Positions 1 to 9,329 of a stretch of 20,317 nucleotides of DNA are shown one piece after another (within the stretch, counting starts at the first letter, position 1; the number at the start of each line of letters is the position of its first letter). The position numbers were made by a program, and so were the translations under genes. Under the pieces are notes generated by a model. It was not told where the DNA came from and made no database searches. It saw nothing but the letters and a program-made list of their open reading frames with translations. The DNA is from Sphaeroforma sirkka (taxonomy: Eukaryota > Opisthokonta > Ichthyosporea > Ichthyophonida): assembly GCA_001586965.3 (NCBI GenBank), contig LUCW03002086.1:37501-57817 (forward strand), written 5' to 3'.

Positions 1-44
1 GTGTGTATATGTATGGATATATATATATATATGTATCTATGTAT

Positions 45-80
<36 letters not shown>
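1..80. repeat. (TA)n microsatellite
   Basis: Alternating TA with short GTAT/CTAT interruptions runs to base 80. It is ordinary simple-sequence DNA, and the left end is cut by the window. Confidence 0.95.
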
Positions 81-1479
81 TTTCACATATTCATTCATCT
101 TGGTCGACGCACAGCAACATCTACAATAGAACACAAAAGCACTGAAACGTTTGTGCGAGATATTCGAAATAGCTGATAAGAAGTAGATCATATAACGCAA
201 TTGTGTTTTCACCTACCGTCCTGCCGCCGTCTCGTTAATTGATGGAAAGGACTCGGTAGGTTGGAATCTGTTTCCATCAGCTGGTTGGCCGCCACTTCCC
301 TATGGTTGCCATGACCTATGAATGACAAAACATATCGTTCGAGAGCGTAGTGGTTTGACTATTTTTGTCCATCACACAGCAGTTTGGCGTGCAGTATATC
401 AACATGCATGGAATGGCGCAAAATGTGGCAAAACTAATACATTCGATGTCAATAGGCACTAGCTCAATATGGCCTCATGCTCTTTATTGGAATGCTAAGC
501 TTCTTCTAGCAGAATATGCCGGAAGAATTCAAGTATACTGCATTGAGGGCACGGTAGGCAACATCGAGCAAGTGCAAACCATTATAATTTAAACATACCA
601 GGAAAGGCCCCAGAGCCGCAGTTCGTGAGAGATAGCAGAAGACATAGGCTTAATAAAAGCTGGAAGTAGCAGCCTGTACTGCCTTTGAACATTGTACGGC
701 GGAAGCAATACCACTATATACGTATATAGCACGGCAGTTTATATAATAACTACAACGAAAGGGATATGAGACCGTTGCACCAACGAAGTTCTTTGCAAGT
801 AGTACTGCTCAACTCGTGTGCATTCCCTTTGAATTTCTGCTGTTTGCACTGAGACAGAGTCTTCCTGATATTGTAGTAGCAGTAGACGGCAACATCATAA
901 TTCATAAATAGTAATAGGACAGGTCAATCCAACACATGAAGTCATTGAAGCCATAAATATCAATGTACCGACATTTTCGATATGTCCAGAGGCCAGACCG
1001 CCAGAGACACGGTAAAGGACTCCCTTAGAGGTGCCGAGGGCCCAGTCACCACTCACCAGTGGGCATCAGTATATCAATCATTTGTTTTTAGAAAAACAAC
1101 TACACAACAGTGTCTTCTACATTTGCTTTATTTCGGTTTTTTAATTTTTACACAGTACCCAAAAATAAACGCAAATTGGCTGAGTCCTGAGTGTAGAGTT
1201 GTATATACATAGGCTCTACACGTACGAAGTCTTACAGTCTTGAATCGTATATATTTTTTAACAGAATTTAGAGTTCTCGCTCTCAAAAGATTAATGACTC
1301 TCTCTAGAGAGTAGCTCTCTACTATGTACCAGTACAGCTCCTCTCCAGCTAGAGAAAGAGTAGAGGTCTGAGGATTCAGCGTCTCTGCGACTCAGGACTT
1401 AAGCTTTTTTTTGTTTTTAAAAAATTATATGTATAGCCTCTTAGTCTTTGACATAAAGAGGTCTTTGGAATTAGGTCCT
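81..1479. other. Intergenic stretch, no gene supported
   Basis: Only ORFs of 60-77 codons without recognisable motifs occur here, and both strands are rich in stops. I see no tRNA-like or rRNA-like segment. Visible structure is limited to the 16-bp palindrome CTATATACGTATATAG near 713-730 and the inverted repeat at 1183-1399 listed separately. An undetected untranslated region or small exon cannot be excluded. Confidence 0.6.
1183..1399. repeat. Possible small inverted-repeat element
   Basis: AGTCCTGAGT at 1183-1192 is matched in inverted orientation by ACTCAGGACT at 1390-1399, with weaker matching (a shared AGAG) just inside. The roughly 200-bp interior is rich in TCTC/GAGA palindromes such as CTCTCTAGAGAG. 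This is compatible with a MITE-like or foldback remnant, but no target duplication is visible and a 10-bp match could be chance. Confidence 0.3.
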
Positions 1480-1487
1480 GTCTGGGG
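1480..1487. repeat. hAT target-site duplication, left copy
   Basis: GTCTGGGG directly precedes the left terminal inverted repeat. The identical 8 bp directly follow the right one at 6481-6488. Eight-bp duplications are diagnostic of the hAT superfamily. Confidence 0.88.
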
Positions 1488-1506
1488 CTGAGCTACCATG
1501 TCATTA
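1488..1506 (+). repeat. hAT left terminal inverted repeat
   Basis: CTGAGCTACCATGTCATTA matches the reverse complement of 6462-6480 at 18 of 19 positions, the single difference being G versus C at position 5. Similarity stops beyond base 19. This end lies downstream of the transposase stop. Confidence 0.88.
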
Positions 1507-1564
1507 CTATGTAACGATCTGTACGTTTTCTTATTGCATTTTGGGAAAGCACATGATTCTTTTT

Positions 1565-1820
1565 TCTTAATTAAGAATCTGAACCCAATTCCTATTAATC
1601 CTTTACCCAAAATCGGCAGAATCCAAAACTTAAAACCCATTTTTTTTCGCTACGTGATTATTAATTAAGAATAAGATACTAATCGTGTCAAAGCGGTGGT
1701 ACTTAATAATAAATTCCTCATGCGTACTTCCTATTTCTTAATTAAGCCAATTTTTTGTTTCAAGATAATTTCTTAATAATGAACGACATATTAAGTGGGA
1801 TAACATTCATATTTCTTAAA
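1565..1820. repeat. Left subterminal TTCTTAA motif cluster
   Basis: Several copies of TTCTTAA(T) or its complement occur here: the perfect palindrome TTCTTAATTAAGAA (1565-1578), then copies near 1660-1672, 1734-1746, 1768-1780 and 1811-1820. A similar cluster lies inside the right end. hAT transposases are known to bind short subterminal repeats through their BED finger, so these are candidate binding sites. High AT content could produce some copies by chance. Confidence 0.5.
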
Positions 1821-2330
1821 AAATAATATTTGGCGCTTGTGTACACGACTACACATGTGATGAAGATCTTACCACTACGAATAAATAATTAAATACATAC
1901 TAAAATACAACTTTAACAGACCACAACTTCAAAGCTGTGCTCAGTATAAATCATCAATAACTATTCACAACGAACAAGTAGGACAAGATCATAGCATGGC
2001 CAGTGGATGAAATGTGCAAACACCTGGCATTCTATTATCGTGATTTATAAACGTGAACATGAAACAGTGATTGAAGTGAACATGGGTGGAATGCGATCTT
2101 AAAATAGTGCAAAACATCTGTCATTCTAATAACATTATATCTTTTGCTTATGTTTTTTTATTCGTGATTTATAAACTGTGAACATGAACCAGTGATAGAA
2201 GTGAACATGTGTGAATTCAGGATTGTGATGATGGATTGATGGGTAGGTAAATATAACATGATACAATTTTTTTTATTTAGAATATAGTAGTAAGTATCGA
2301 CCAAATAAATAATTGGTAGATCATAGTGCT

Positions 2331-2727
2331 ACCTTTTTCCAAAAGGTTGATCGTTGGAACCACACCTTTTCGCGAATATAGACATGATGTGATCAGCTAT
2401 GTATACATAACTTGCAACAATGTTGGAACTATTTATATCGGACCTTTATGTACGATTTGGACCCAATATGACGTATGTAAATCAATTTAGAACGATTTCA
2501 ACCAAAAGACGGGGTTAGGGTCCATAAAGCATTATAGCACACTTTTGTCAGGACAGAAAGATATCTTGAATCGTCACTTTCACTCCTTTGAAATAGCTAT
2601 TGATGAGCACACATACTATATACATATAGTACGGCATACACACGAACTTAGGGGATGAATAATAGGCTTATAATCCTGCTGTAGCATATTTCAGATAAAG
2701 TGTAGTTGCAACCTTTTGTCAAAAGGT
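2331..2727. repeat. Pair of ACCTTTT..AAAAGGT mini-hairpins, possible nested element
   Basis: ACCTTTTTCCAAAAGGT (2331-2347) and ACCTTTTGTCAAAAGGT (2711-2727) are self-complementary, and both are followed by TGATC. The sequence GATCATAGTRCT precedes the copy at 2331 and also the related copy at 2741. They may mark the ends of a second MITE-like insertion of about 400 bp inside the hAT element. The interior shows no long arm-to-arm complementarity, so this is weaker than the element at 2737-3110. Confidence 0.35.
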
Positions 2728-2736
2728 TGATCATAG

Positions 2737-2960
2737 TACTACCTTTTCAGTAAAAGGTAGATTGACATTAATGCATCTATTTAGGTATGTGAGTATGCAT
2801 GTATTGTATATGTATATATATATATATATGATCTCCATAGTGGCCATTGCCATTGTTCTATAAATGCGGTAGGGATTCCAATCGGTTCAAATACGATGTC
2901 GTATTGCAACTATGGAGACAATGGCGATGACCGCTATGGAAAACATATATGTATATGTGC

Positions 2961-3034
<74 letters not shown>

Positions 3035-3110
3035 ATATATAATACATGTATACTCGCATACCTACATAGATGCATAAACGTCAATCTACCTTTTTACTAA
3101 AAAGGTAGTA
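2737..3110. mobile_element. 374-bp foldback/MITE-like element nested in the hAT
   Basis: The two halves are complementary over most of their length. The left arm from 2737 (TACTACCTTTTCAGTAAAAG, then AGATTGAC, ATGCATCTAT, TAGGTATG, ATGTATT) is repeated inverted at the right end up to 3110 with few mismatches. An inner pair (CCATAGTGGCCATTGCCATTG near 2836 against the complement near 2915-2940) extends the pairing around a short unique loop at about 2865-2910. Ends read TA|CTACC...GGTAG|TA, consistent with a TA target duplication as in Tc1/mariner-type MITEs. There is no coding capacity. The (TA)n tract lies within the right arm. Confidence 0.68.
2961..3041. repeat. (TA)n(TG)n microsatellite
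   Basis: An uninterrupted TA run passes into (GT)7 and back to TA. It sits in the right arm of the foldback element, and the left arm has a shorter TA tract at 2811-2829. The unequal lengths suggest expansion after insertion. Confidence 0.95.
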
Positions 3111-3113
3111 CAG

Positions 3114-3119
3114 TTTATT
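3114..3119 (-). terminator. Candidate poly(A) signal of the hAT transposase
   Basis: Minus-strand AATAAA lies about 170 bp downstream of the transposase stop and just outside the right end of the foldback element. Position and motif fit, but AT richness makes chance occurrence likely. Confidence 0.35.
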
Positions 3120-3286
3120 TTTTGTTTTTATTCCATGTTCAATTTGTAGGTGTCAAAGACAATAATATAGCGCACAGCTGCACGGGATCAACGGGTTTCA
3201 ATTCTAAACCCCACGCAGCGGATGCAACTATATGTAATTGTACTAGTTGTCGCCTTCTTCCGCTTCGAACTGTTCGAGTATTTCGG

Positions 3287-5578
3287 TCATCGGCGGGAGT
3301 AGCGTAGCGTTGCCCTTAACGAAACTGATACTTTCGAATGTAGACCCTGTATGTCAATAGATGTATTGTGATTTTTAAGTTTACAATTCCAATCATTAAG
3401 AACAATCAACGAGGCAAACAACATTGAGCTTATACCTTTAAAGGATGCTTTTCTTTTGCTGTCTTGTACGTTTCCGCTTAAGGAAAATATGCTCTCAGAC
3501 CTGCATGATGTTGGAAGTACACTAAAAGATATCAATGCTACCATGTATAAAATGGGAAATTGCCCTTTCATACTATGCCAATACTCCACAGCCTGTATAC
3601 TAGGGTGTATTTGCTTCTTAACAGTTTTGATTGCTAAACCTCGTCCCAATTTAACAAATACATCTTGAGGGGGAACACATGGTAAGTTCTCCCACGCGCT
3701 GATCTCACGCCTAATCTTAATTTTGAATGCTGCACTGCTCGACTCCGTATGTGGCGTTCCGTCCTTATCCACAATGGCTTTCTGTCGCTTCTCTAAAAGT
3801 AGTCGCCGTCGCTTGCTAACTGGTGACATTTTATCCACATCTATAACTTCCTCAGTTGATGATAGCATTTGTCCTGCGCGTTTGGCGCTGTCTTGAAAGT
3901 GGTTCGCTGTCCGTTTTTCGCTGCTACTCTTCTGTACGGGTGTAGATGATTCAGTCGAGAAACCCGATTCTGCCGAGGACGTGTCTTGCTCCGCGATGTG
4001 TCTCTCTAAGCTAAGGTTTGCCTCGTATATACTCAAACACCTTTTGGTCACTTCTCGCTTTACTTCAGCGAGTGTTGCAATTTTATTTTCCTGTGTGAAG
4101 TTTAGTGATTCGAGATCCTTGTGGAGTGGGTGGAGGAAGTAATTCACCAGTGTTTCCATGCCTGGTTTGGATGGAAAGTAGTGTGCCATATTTTCTCGAA
4201 GCCGAACACGATATGCCCGAATTTCACTAGTCAATTCGTCCTCACAAGTCATTTTGAAGTCGGGGTTTGGTCCGGATGTTTTGGCGACCTCTATTGTAAT
4301 GTCATCGCCCAGAAGCAACTTACAGTCAAGGATGTGTTCCATAGAATCAGCTAAGCTGTCATCAGCAGACTGAATATTGATTTGACACTGCATTAGAGGT
4401 CGTGTGCTTGCGATAAATTCTCGGCGCATCTCCCTTATCTGCCTCGTAGGTTTAAATTTTTCTCGACGTGATCTACCCGCTGCACCCGTCCATAAACCAA
4501 ATTCATCTGTTAACTCTTTTGGATCATCCAATAAGTACTGAATCGCTGGGCAGTTTAAATCATCGCGTTTAACCATCAGATACACACCACTCCAACGCAC
4601 GCCACCATTTACTACAGCTCGTGTGAACTTGTCATATTTGAGAACTTCTTGCGCGCTGATCATTTTATCGGCACCTTTTGTGCTTTTGTTCATAAACGCC
4701 GACCTCTTCGCGCAAAAATTCAACATATCAGATACTGGTTTAGAGTCATAGACTGGCTCATTCACATCGTACATGGCTTCTTGTAGATTTACATCTAAAA
4801 GTGTTTCTAAGATATCAAGCTGTTTTTTAAGACTTGCCGTATGCAGACCGTCCTTGTGCTTATCAAAAACTTCTCTCATCTTATCAGTAGCTGTTACCAA
4901 TGATCCGCCAATAGCTTGTTTGAGAACCAGTGCAACACGATGTGCTTGACATCCTAAAACTACATTAGAACAAGTTCTCATTGCCTTTTGTACATTCGAT
5001 GCGTTGTCGGGTGTTGCGCTATGGATGATTGATTTCATATCTAAAATTTCACCATCCTTTTCAACTCTAAACACCGTATTTTTAATTGGTTGAAGAAATC
5101 CCCAGCTTTCTAAGATTTCCCTTTGCCACATTGCTAAGTTATCACCTGTATGTGATCCCACAATCTCCTTCAGTCCCAGAAACACAGATATTCGTATTTT
5201 ATCGGATGTACTTGATTTGTTTGGAACCGTCCAATGTATTATAGAGCCCAAGTAGTTAACGCCTGTCGCATCCTTCCAAATGTCATTTTCAAGAGCTGCA
5301 AATGGCACCGAATAGAACTTGAGAGCTTCTCTCCACTTTAAGATAGCATTCCTTCTAATAGCCTTCTCAACTATAGGCAGATACTTTCGAATTGTATCAG
5401 GTGTTGCGGGGTTATATTGTGACTGAACGTTGGTTGGCACTGCCATTACCGCATTAATCCATTGTCTAAGCTCGGGTTTTTCGCCTAACTCAAAAGGAAG
5501 ATCGTTCTTGGCTACACAATTAACCCAGTATAAATCAGCTAGCCTTTTGAGGCATTGTATTTCAACTGTGGTAGCTTG
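3287..5578 (-). CDS. hAT transposase, catalytic and dimerisation part
   Basis: The frame is open from just after a TAG at 5579-5581, and the first Met is at 5446 (719 codons from there). The region before that Met, with residues LPFELGEKPELRQW, matches the usual hAT segment between BED finger and core, so the true protein continues upstream. Counting from Met5446, candidate catalytic Asp are D59 (KDATG) and D147 (TPDNASN). CxxH follows at 166-169 and RW at 284-285, as in hAT cores. A lysine- and serine-rich stretch at about 485-560 includes SKRRR. The C-terminal hAT dimerisation region at about 622-686 contains EYWHSMKGQFP, LPTSCRSESIFS and the final LNDWN. It acts in the nucleus on the element's ends. 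The family is clear; the third acidic catalytic residue is not assigned with certainty. Confidence 0.87.
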   Translation of the reverse strand, partial: QATTVEIQCLKRLADLYWVNCVAKNDLPFELGEKPELRQWINAVMAVPTNVQSQYNPATPDTIRKYLPIVEKAIRRNAILKWREALKFYSVPFAALENDIWKDATGVNYLGSIIHWTVPNKSSTSDKIRISVFLGLKEIVGSHTGDNLAMWQREILESWGFLQPIKNTVFRVEKDGEILDMKSIIHSATPDNASNVQKAMRTCSNVVLGCQAHRVALVLKQAIGGSLVTATDKMREVFDKHKDGLHTASLKKQLDILETLLDVNLQEAMYDVNEPVYDSKPVSDMLNFCAKRSAFMNKSTKGADKMISAQEVLKYDKFTRAVVNGGVRWSGVYLMVKRDDLNCPAIQYLLDDPKELTDEFGLWTGAAGRSRREKFKPTRQIREMRREFIASTRPLMQCQINIQSADDSLADSMEHILDCKLLLGDDITIEVAKTSGPNPDFKMTCEDELTSEIRAYRVRLRENMAHYFPSKPGMETLVNYFLHPLHKDLESLNFTQENKIATLAEVKREVTKRCLSIYEANLSLERHIAEQDTSSAESGFSTESSTPVQKSSSEKRTANHFQDSAKRAGQMLSSTEEVIDVDKMSPVSKRRRLLLEKRQKAIVDKDGTPHTESSSAAFKIKIRREISAWENLPCVPPQDVFVKLGRGLAIKTVKKQIHPSIQAVEYWHSMKGQFPILYMVALISFSVLPTSCRSESIFSLSGNVQDSKRKASFKGISSMLFASLIVLNDWNCKLKNHNTSIDIQGLHSKVSVSLRATLRYSRR

Positions 5579-6063
5579 CTAGCTGAACCAAAATTTACAA
5601 TACTCTGCTGACTGCCTTTCTTAGCCCTTTTTTCGACCTCTTTAGATACTAGTCTACTTACATCGTCGTACCATTGTTTGGCGTGCTTCTTCTCATAATG
5701 TATTATAGCATTATTCGCATTCTTGCGATTCCATGAGTAAGTTTTAGTGTTGTCGCAATACCTGCAGGTAGCTTTGTTGCAATCGTCATCGTCAACTTTA
5801 AACTTTGTGGCTGCGAAATTTAGTTTTTGTTCTTTTGTTATCCCTCGATAAAGTTTTAAACAACTATACTGGCTTGCATCGTCAATTGCATCAATGTTAA
5901 TCGGCTGCATCCTCTTGATAGAGGATCGCACATTATCTGATTTTCGCACACTCATTTCAGAGGGGGTAATGGTGTCAGTATCGGTAGCTGTTGTTCGCCC
6001 AGTGCCGTCACTTTTCTCCGCCATACTTACATTCACTTCTACACTTCTACGCCCAATGCACAA
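5539..6063 (-). CDS. hAT transposase N-terminal part with BED zinc finger
   Basis: This 174-codon ORF encodes a Ser/Thr/Asp-rich start and then a BED finger at about residues 70-135, with C100-x2-C103 and H122-x4-H127 and the aromatic W111. BED fingers bind the transposon ends. Met14 (MAEKSDG) is a plausible alternative start. The frame ends at TAG 5539-5541, while the downstream transposase frame is already open from 5578, so the two overlap by about 38 bp in different frames. A single -1 shift in that overlap, which contains a CAAAAGG run, would connect them. The simplest reading is one transposase gene broken by a one-base indel. Confidence 0.85.
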   Translation of the reverse strand: MCIGRRSVEVNVSMAEKSDGTGRTTATDTDTITPSEMSVRKSDNVRSSIKRMQPINIDAIDDASQYSCLKLYRGITKEQKLNFAATKFKVDDDDCNKATCRYCDNTKTYSWNRKNANNAIIHYEKKHAKQWYDDVSRLVSKEVEKRAKKGSQQSIVNFGSASKLPQLKYNASKG

Positions 6064-6169
6064 CCCCTATATAAATAAAAGTTTGTACTGAGAAAACAAT
6101 TGCATGTTATAGTAATAGAATCTTTGCCTTGAGACCTAGTCCCTCACATGCTATAAAAATAAGTACCGG

Positions 6170-6420
6170 TTCTTAAAATTTCTTCAGATATCGGTATACA
6201 TGATTATTAATAATTCTTAAAAATTTTAAAAAGATATCATACACGATTCTTAATAAGTCTATAACCTGCCTTAATCCTTCTTTCTTCATTAAGAAATAGA
6301 ATATTTCTTAATGGCCCAAAATTGCGCTGCATACTTCATAATTCCCAATTCTCAATTTGCTCACCATGCATAAATCTTAAATTTTCAAATTCAGGAATGT
6401 GCTTTAATACGTATTTCTTA
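6170..6420. repeat. Right subterminal TTCTTAA motif cluster
   Basis: Copies of TTCTTAA/TTAAGAA occur near 6170, 6213, 6246, 6288, 6305, 6374 and 6413, in both orientations, between the transposase start and the right TIR. They mirror the left cluster and are candidate transposase-binding repeats. They also overlap the transposase promoter region. Confidence 0.5.
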
Positions 6421-6461
6421 CAAAAATTACGGCAATTATTTTACTTAATTGTTTTTCGTAA

Positions 6462-6480
6462 TAATGACATGGTAGGTCAG
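6462..6480 (-). repeat. hAT right terminal inverted repeat
   Basis: TAATGACATGGTAGGTCAG is the inverted partner of 1488-1506 with one mismatch. It is the transposase-promoter-proximal end. Confidence 0.88.
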
Positions 6481-6488
6481 GTCTGGGG
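6481..6488. repeat. hAT target-site duplication, right copy
   Basis: GTCTGGGG is identical to 1480-1487. Confidence 0.88.
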
Positions 6489-7228
6489 AGGTATATGTAT
6501 TAGCGGGGGCGAGTCACAGGGGTATTTTTAAAATAAAAATATGTAAGCTGTACATTTCATTTATTACTACAAAACCAATGGCTAATTTTTGTTTGAGAAA
6601 AAAGGAGTACAGAAATATGCGCTAGGTTTTAAATATCGAGCTCTTATTACAATTTCATTGGTTACATTATAAAGGAGTGATTTAAAAAAGGCTCCTGATA
6701 TGTATATGTATAAAGGTATTTTTAATATATATTTACTTTCTTTGATTTTTCTAATGATTTCATTGGATATATTCCAAAACTCCATCGATATTTGGCCTTC
6801 AGTACTTCAGAAACGAGCTTACGAGGTTCATAGAGCCTTAGAGGAGATGAAAATCTCAGCAGCTCGCCCTGAGCCGCTCTAATAAGGCAGTGAGGGAGCC
6901 CTCCATGGCGATGAAGGTATAGACGATAGAGGTCTTTGCCGAATTGTCACGTTTGTGGCGAGTGATGAAATTGTCTCCCATACACTTGCAAGTGAGCATG
7001 ATCAGTAGCCAAACACTTCAAACTTGCCATAAAGTCATATCCAGAAGCTTCCTAAATTAGCGCTACGAGCGGAAGATACCAAGCCAAGTCAATTTGGGCT
7101 CTGCGTGCTTGAACTGTCGCTCGTGCACTTATTGTTTGCGATTCGTGATTGTGGGGTTAACTCCCCAAGATAAATGTTTAGGGGTTTAGCGTGCGAGGTG
7201 ATGGTTGTAACGTTCTACGTATGTGCGA
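6489..7228. other. Intergenic stretch and probable 3' UTR of the downstream minus gene
   Basis: No ORF here has recognisable features; the 60-codon plus-strand ORF near 6700 is AT-driven. The last few hundred bases before 7229 lie 3' of the CxxCxxCC gene's stop and presumably include its 3' UTR. A minus-strand AATAAA occurs near 6559-6564, far from the stop. I assign nothing else. Confidence 0.5.
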
Positions 7229-9329
7229 TCAGGGCAACTCTGAGAGCCTACCCAGGATGTCATCCAACTCGTTCGCCACCGCTTCTACAGACAGATATTT
7301 AGACATTGGCGCATCCTGACCATTGCGTGACTCAGATCTCCGCTTTTTCTTTCCTACTTTCCTACTTTTCCTACTCTGCGCCCTGCTACGAACAGACGTA
7401 CTTTCACGATCTTGTAGACCCAGATATGCCTGCATAGCATTGTACTCTTTTTCGTGGCTCTCTCGCACCCGCTCAAGTGATTGTAATCCATGATGCAGTA
7501 AGTGCGAAAGTGCCTTCGTGCGTGCGAATATCTTGGTCCTCACTGCGAGCCACTCGGTCTTCTGAGTCGCCTGCTTGAAATTAGTTTCGGCAGTACTTTG
7601 CCCATCGGCACCTGCTTTCAGGTTTGTCTTGATACTTGATTTGAAACTCTCATCTATCTTTACATGTGTGTATATATCACTGATCTCGTATGAGCTTATA
7701 TCCGTAAACACCGAATATTCGACTTCGATGTTGTCCGGTTCAATCAATTCGCTGTATTGATATGAATCGAAGTCGTACCATGCATTAGCAAGTATATCTT
7801 GTACCGCCCTTTGGAATTGCATCATAAGTGAATCAAGCGCCTCTTTATCCTCCAGCTCTTCCGGAGTTATAGTTTCTACACCGTTGCCATATTTGTCGAT
7901 GGAATCATCTGCATTCATGGTCGCAACTGTCGGCAAAGGGGATTGTCCGGACATAGACACAACATTGTCCCGCCTACTCAAAGGCATTTCTACATTCCTT
8001 GTACTCGAAGGCGTGAGCACGACCTGCATATACTTCTCATCCATTTCAGCGAAATGTGCGAGCGCATGCCTGAACCAGTCCCACTCTCTCCTTCTGTCCA
8101 ATGTGGTGTTGCGCTTCAAGTAGTCCGACAGGGGTGTGTTGCTATTATTCCCGTGTGCAGCCTTTGTATTTTGTGCTGCTTGTGCATTGTCATGTTCTTC
8201 GGCATCATCGGCTGCGTGACGCTGATTGCGCGACAGCTGCGACACATTCTGTACACCTTCACAGAACTGAGTGTCTATCGTATAAAAGTTTTGTCTGGCA
8301 CCCGTCTCGGTCTTACCTAAGGTGGCCCGCCCGTGTGCCTCCCATTCATTTGGATCATCACCTATCCTCCTCCTCTCATCATCAATGTAGTGGGTTGATT
8401 TTCCATCACCGGATTCCTCTTCAAAATCACCGTGGTGTGCGTGCAATGTCTGGGCTTTAGCTTCGTTTTCAAGTACATCGATATCCGAATCATCATCTAA
8501 ATACAGATCCAACAGTGCACTGTCCCAATGGCCACTGCCTGTCACATCGCTGACCACACTCCGACCACGTGAATCGGTGGTGACACTCACAAACTCACCC
8601 AGGGGATACAGCGCACACGATGATGGCATATGTGATGCCCCTAAGGAGCACCTCCACCCCTTATTACTCGTTAAGGTGGTGTCCGGCCGTTTACCATCGT
8701 GCTCGCCTGAGTGTGTGGCACTAGTTGACTGTATTTCATCCCTGTCGGATAGCCGGGTATTTCTGTTGTGTGTAGGTGGTGTGAATGTTTTGTCAAGCGG
8801 TTCCGCAGAGACCGGCACCTGCACTGCAAATAGACATATCACGTTATCAGTTGCAGACACCTCTTCCCTCCTGATGTCATCCCAACCACCGGAGGATGAC
8901 TCGCCGTCTGCCACAACACTTGTGTGGGGAAATTCTTGCACATCATCGTACTGGTGAGTTTTTTGTGCTTGATTGTATACGTTGCCGGTATGTGGTGTGT
9001 GCACGTCTCCAGGCGCTTCACGCTCTTCGTTGGTCACCACACGCGGCTTCAGATACAAGAGTGGCACACTCCCACCACCGCCATCGGTACTATCGCTAAA
9101 CACACCCGACCGCCGTTCAAACGCGTCTCCCCACTCCACCATCAACCGACGAGTCTTGCCCATGCGTTCCTTGGTGCTGTGACTACTATCTGTAGCCTTG
9201 CTCGTATCTCTCCTGCGTGCGTGCTTGTTTCTTCTGCCCCTGCCCTCCCCTTTTCTCTTTGGCGTCGTTTCATTTGTGCTATGCTTTGTGGTGAGCGAAT
9301 GCGTTGTCTCATCGTCAGCACAGCTCGAC
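7229..9329 (-). CDS. CxxCxxCC (YkgJ-like) family protein, long 3' exon
   Basis: The ORF runs 644 codons from Met9163 and is open in frame upstream to a good acceptor (ACACGCAG|G, exon starting at 9329), which adds 55 basic and Ser/Thr-rich residues. The upstream exon at 9724-9863 carries CxxCGxCC and ends in the phase this acceptor needs. Counting from Met9163, the later motifs of the putative zinc/iron-chelating family follow in order: LLYLKPR (35-41), CLF (110-112), CSLGASHMP (172-180), CALYPLGEF (183-191), FYTIDTQFCEG (293-303), YLKRN (348-352) and REWDWF (359-364). Long acidic, probably disordered inserts separate them. The C-terminal 200 residues are helical and charged with a lysine/arginine run (KSRKVGKKKRR, 599-609) that could be a nuclear signal. 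Metal type and reaction are unknown. Further small introns are possible. Confidence 0.7.

Larger units (their letters stand above)
1488..6480 (-). mobile_element. hAT-superfamily DNA transposon, 4,993 bp
   Basis: The element is bounded by 19-bp terminal inverted repeats (CTGAGCTACCATGTCATTA on the left; on the right the same with C for G at position 5) and by a perfect 8-bp target duplication GTCTGGGG. Its only coding content is a minus-strand transposase: a BED-finger ORF at 5539-6063, then the catalytic and dimerisation ORF ending at 3287. Both termini are followed inward by clusters of TTCTTAA-type motifs. About 1.8 kb between the transposase stop and the left TIR is non-coding and appears to hold nested foldback DNA. 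Intact TIRs and TSD suggest a fairly recent insertion. The transposase frameshift makes this copy probably non-autonomous, unless the shift is a sequence error or is bypassed. Confidence 0.9.

Noticed and set aside
713..2640. Similar sequences ACTATATAC...TATAG.ACGGCA at about 712 and 2613
   Set aside because: About 20 bp, AT-rich and nearly palindromic; one inside and one outside the hAT, with no further flanking similarity.
2887..3100. ORFs on both strands across the TA/TG tract (about 62-65 codons)
   Set aside because: Translations are Tyr/Ile and Val/Cys repeats of a microsatellite inside the foldback element.
3456..4354. Plus-strand ORFs of 70-77 codons opposite the hAT transposase
   Set aside because: Antisense shadows of the conserved transposase frame.
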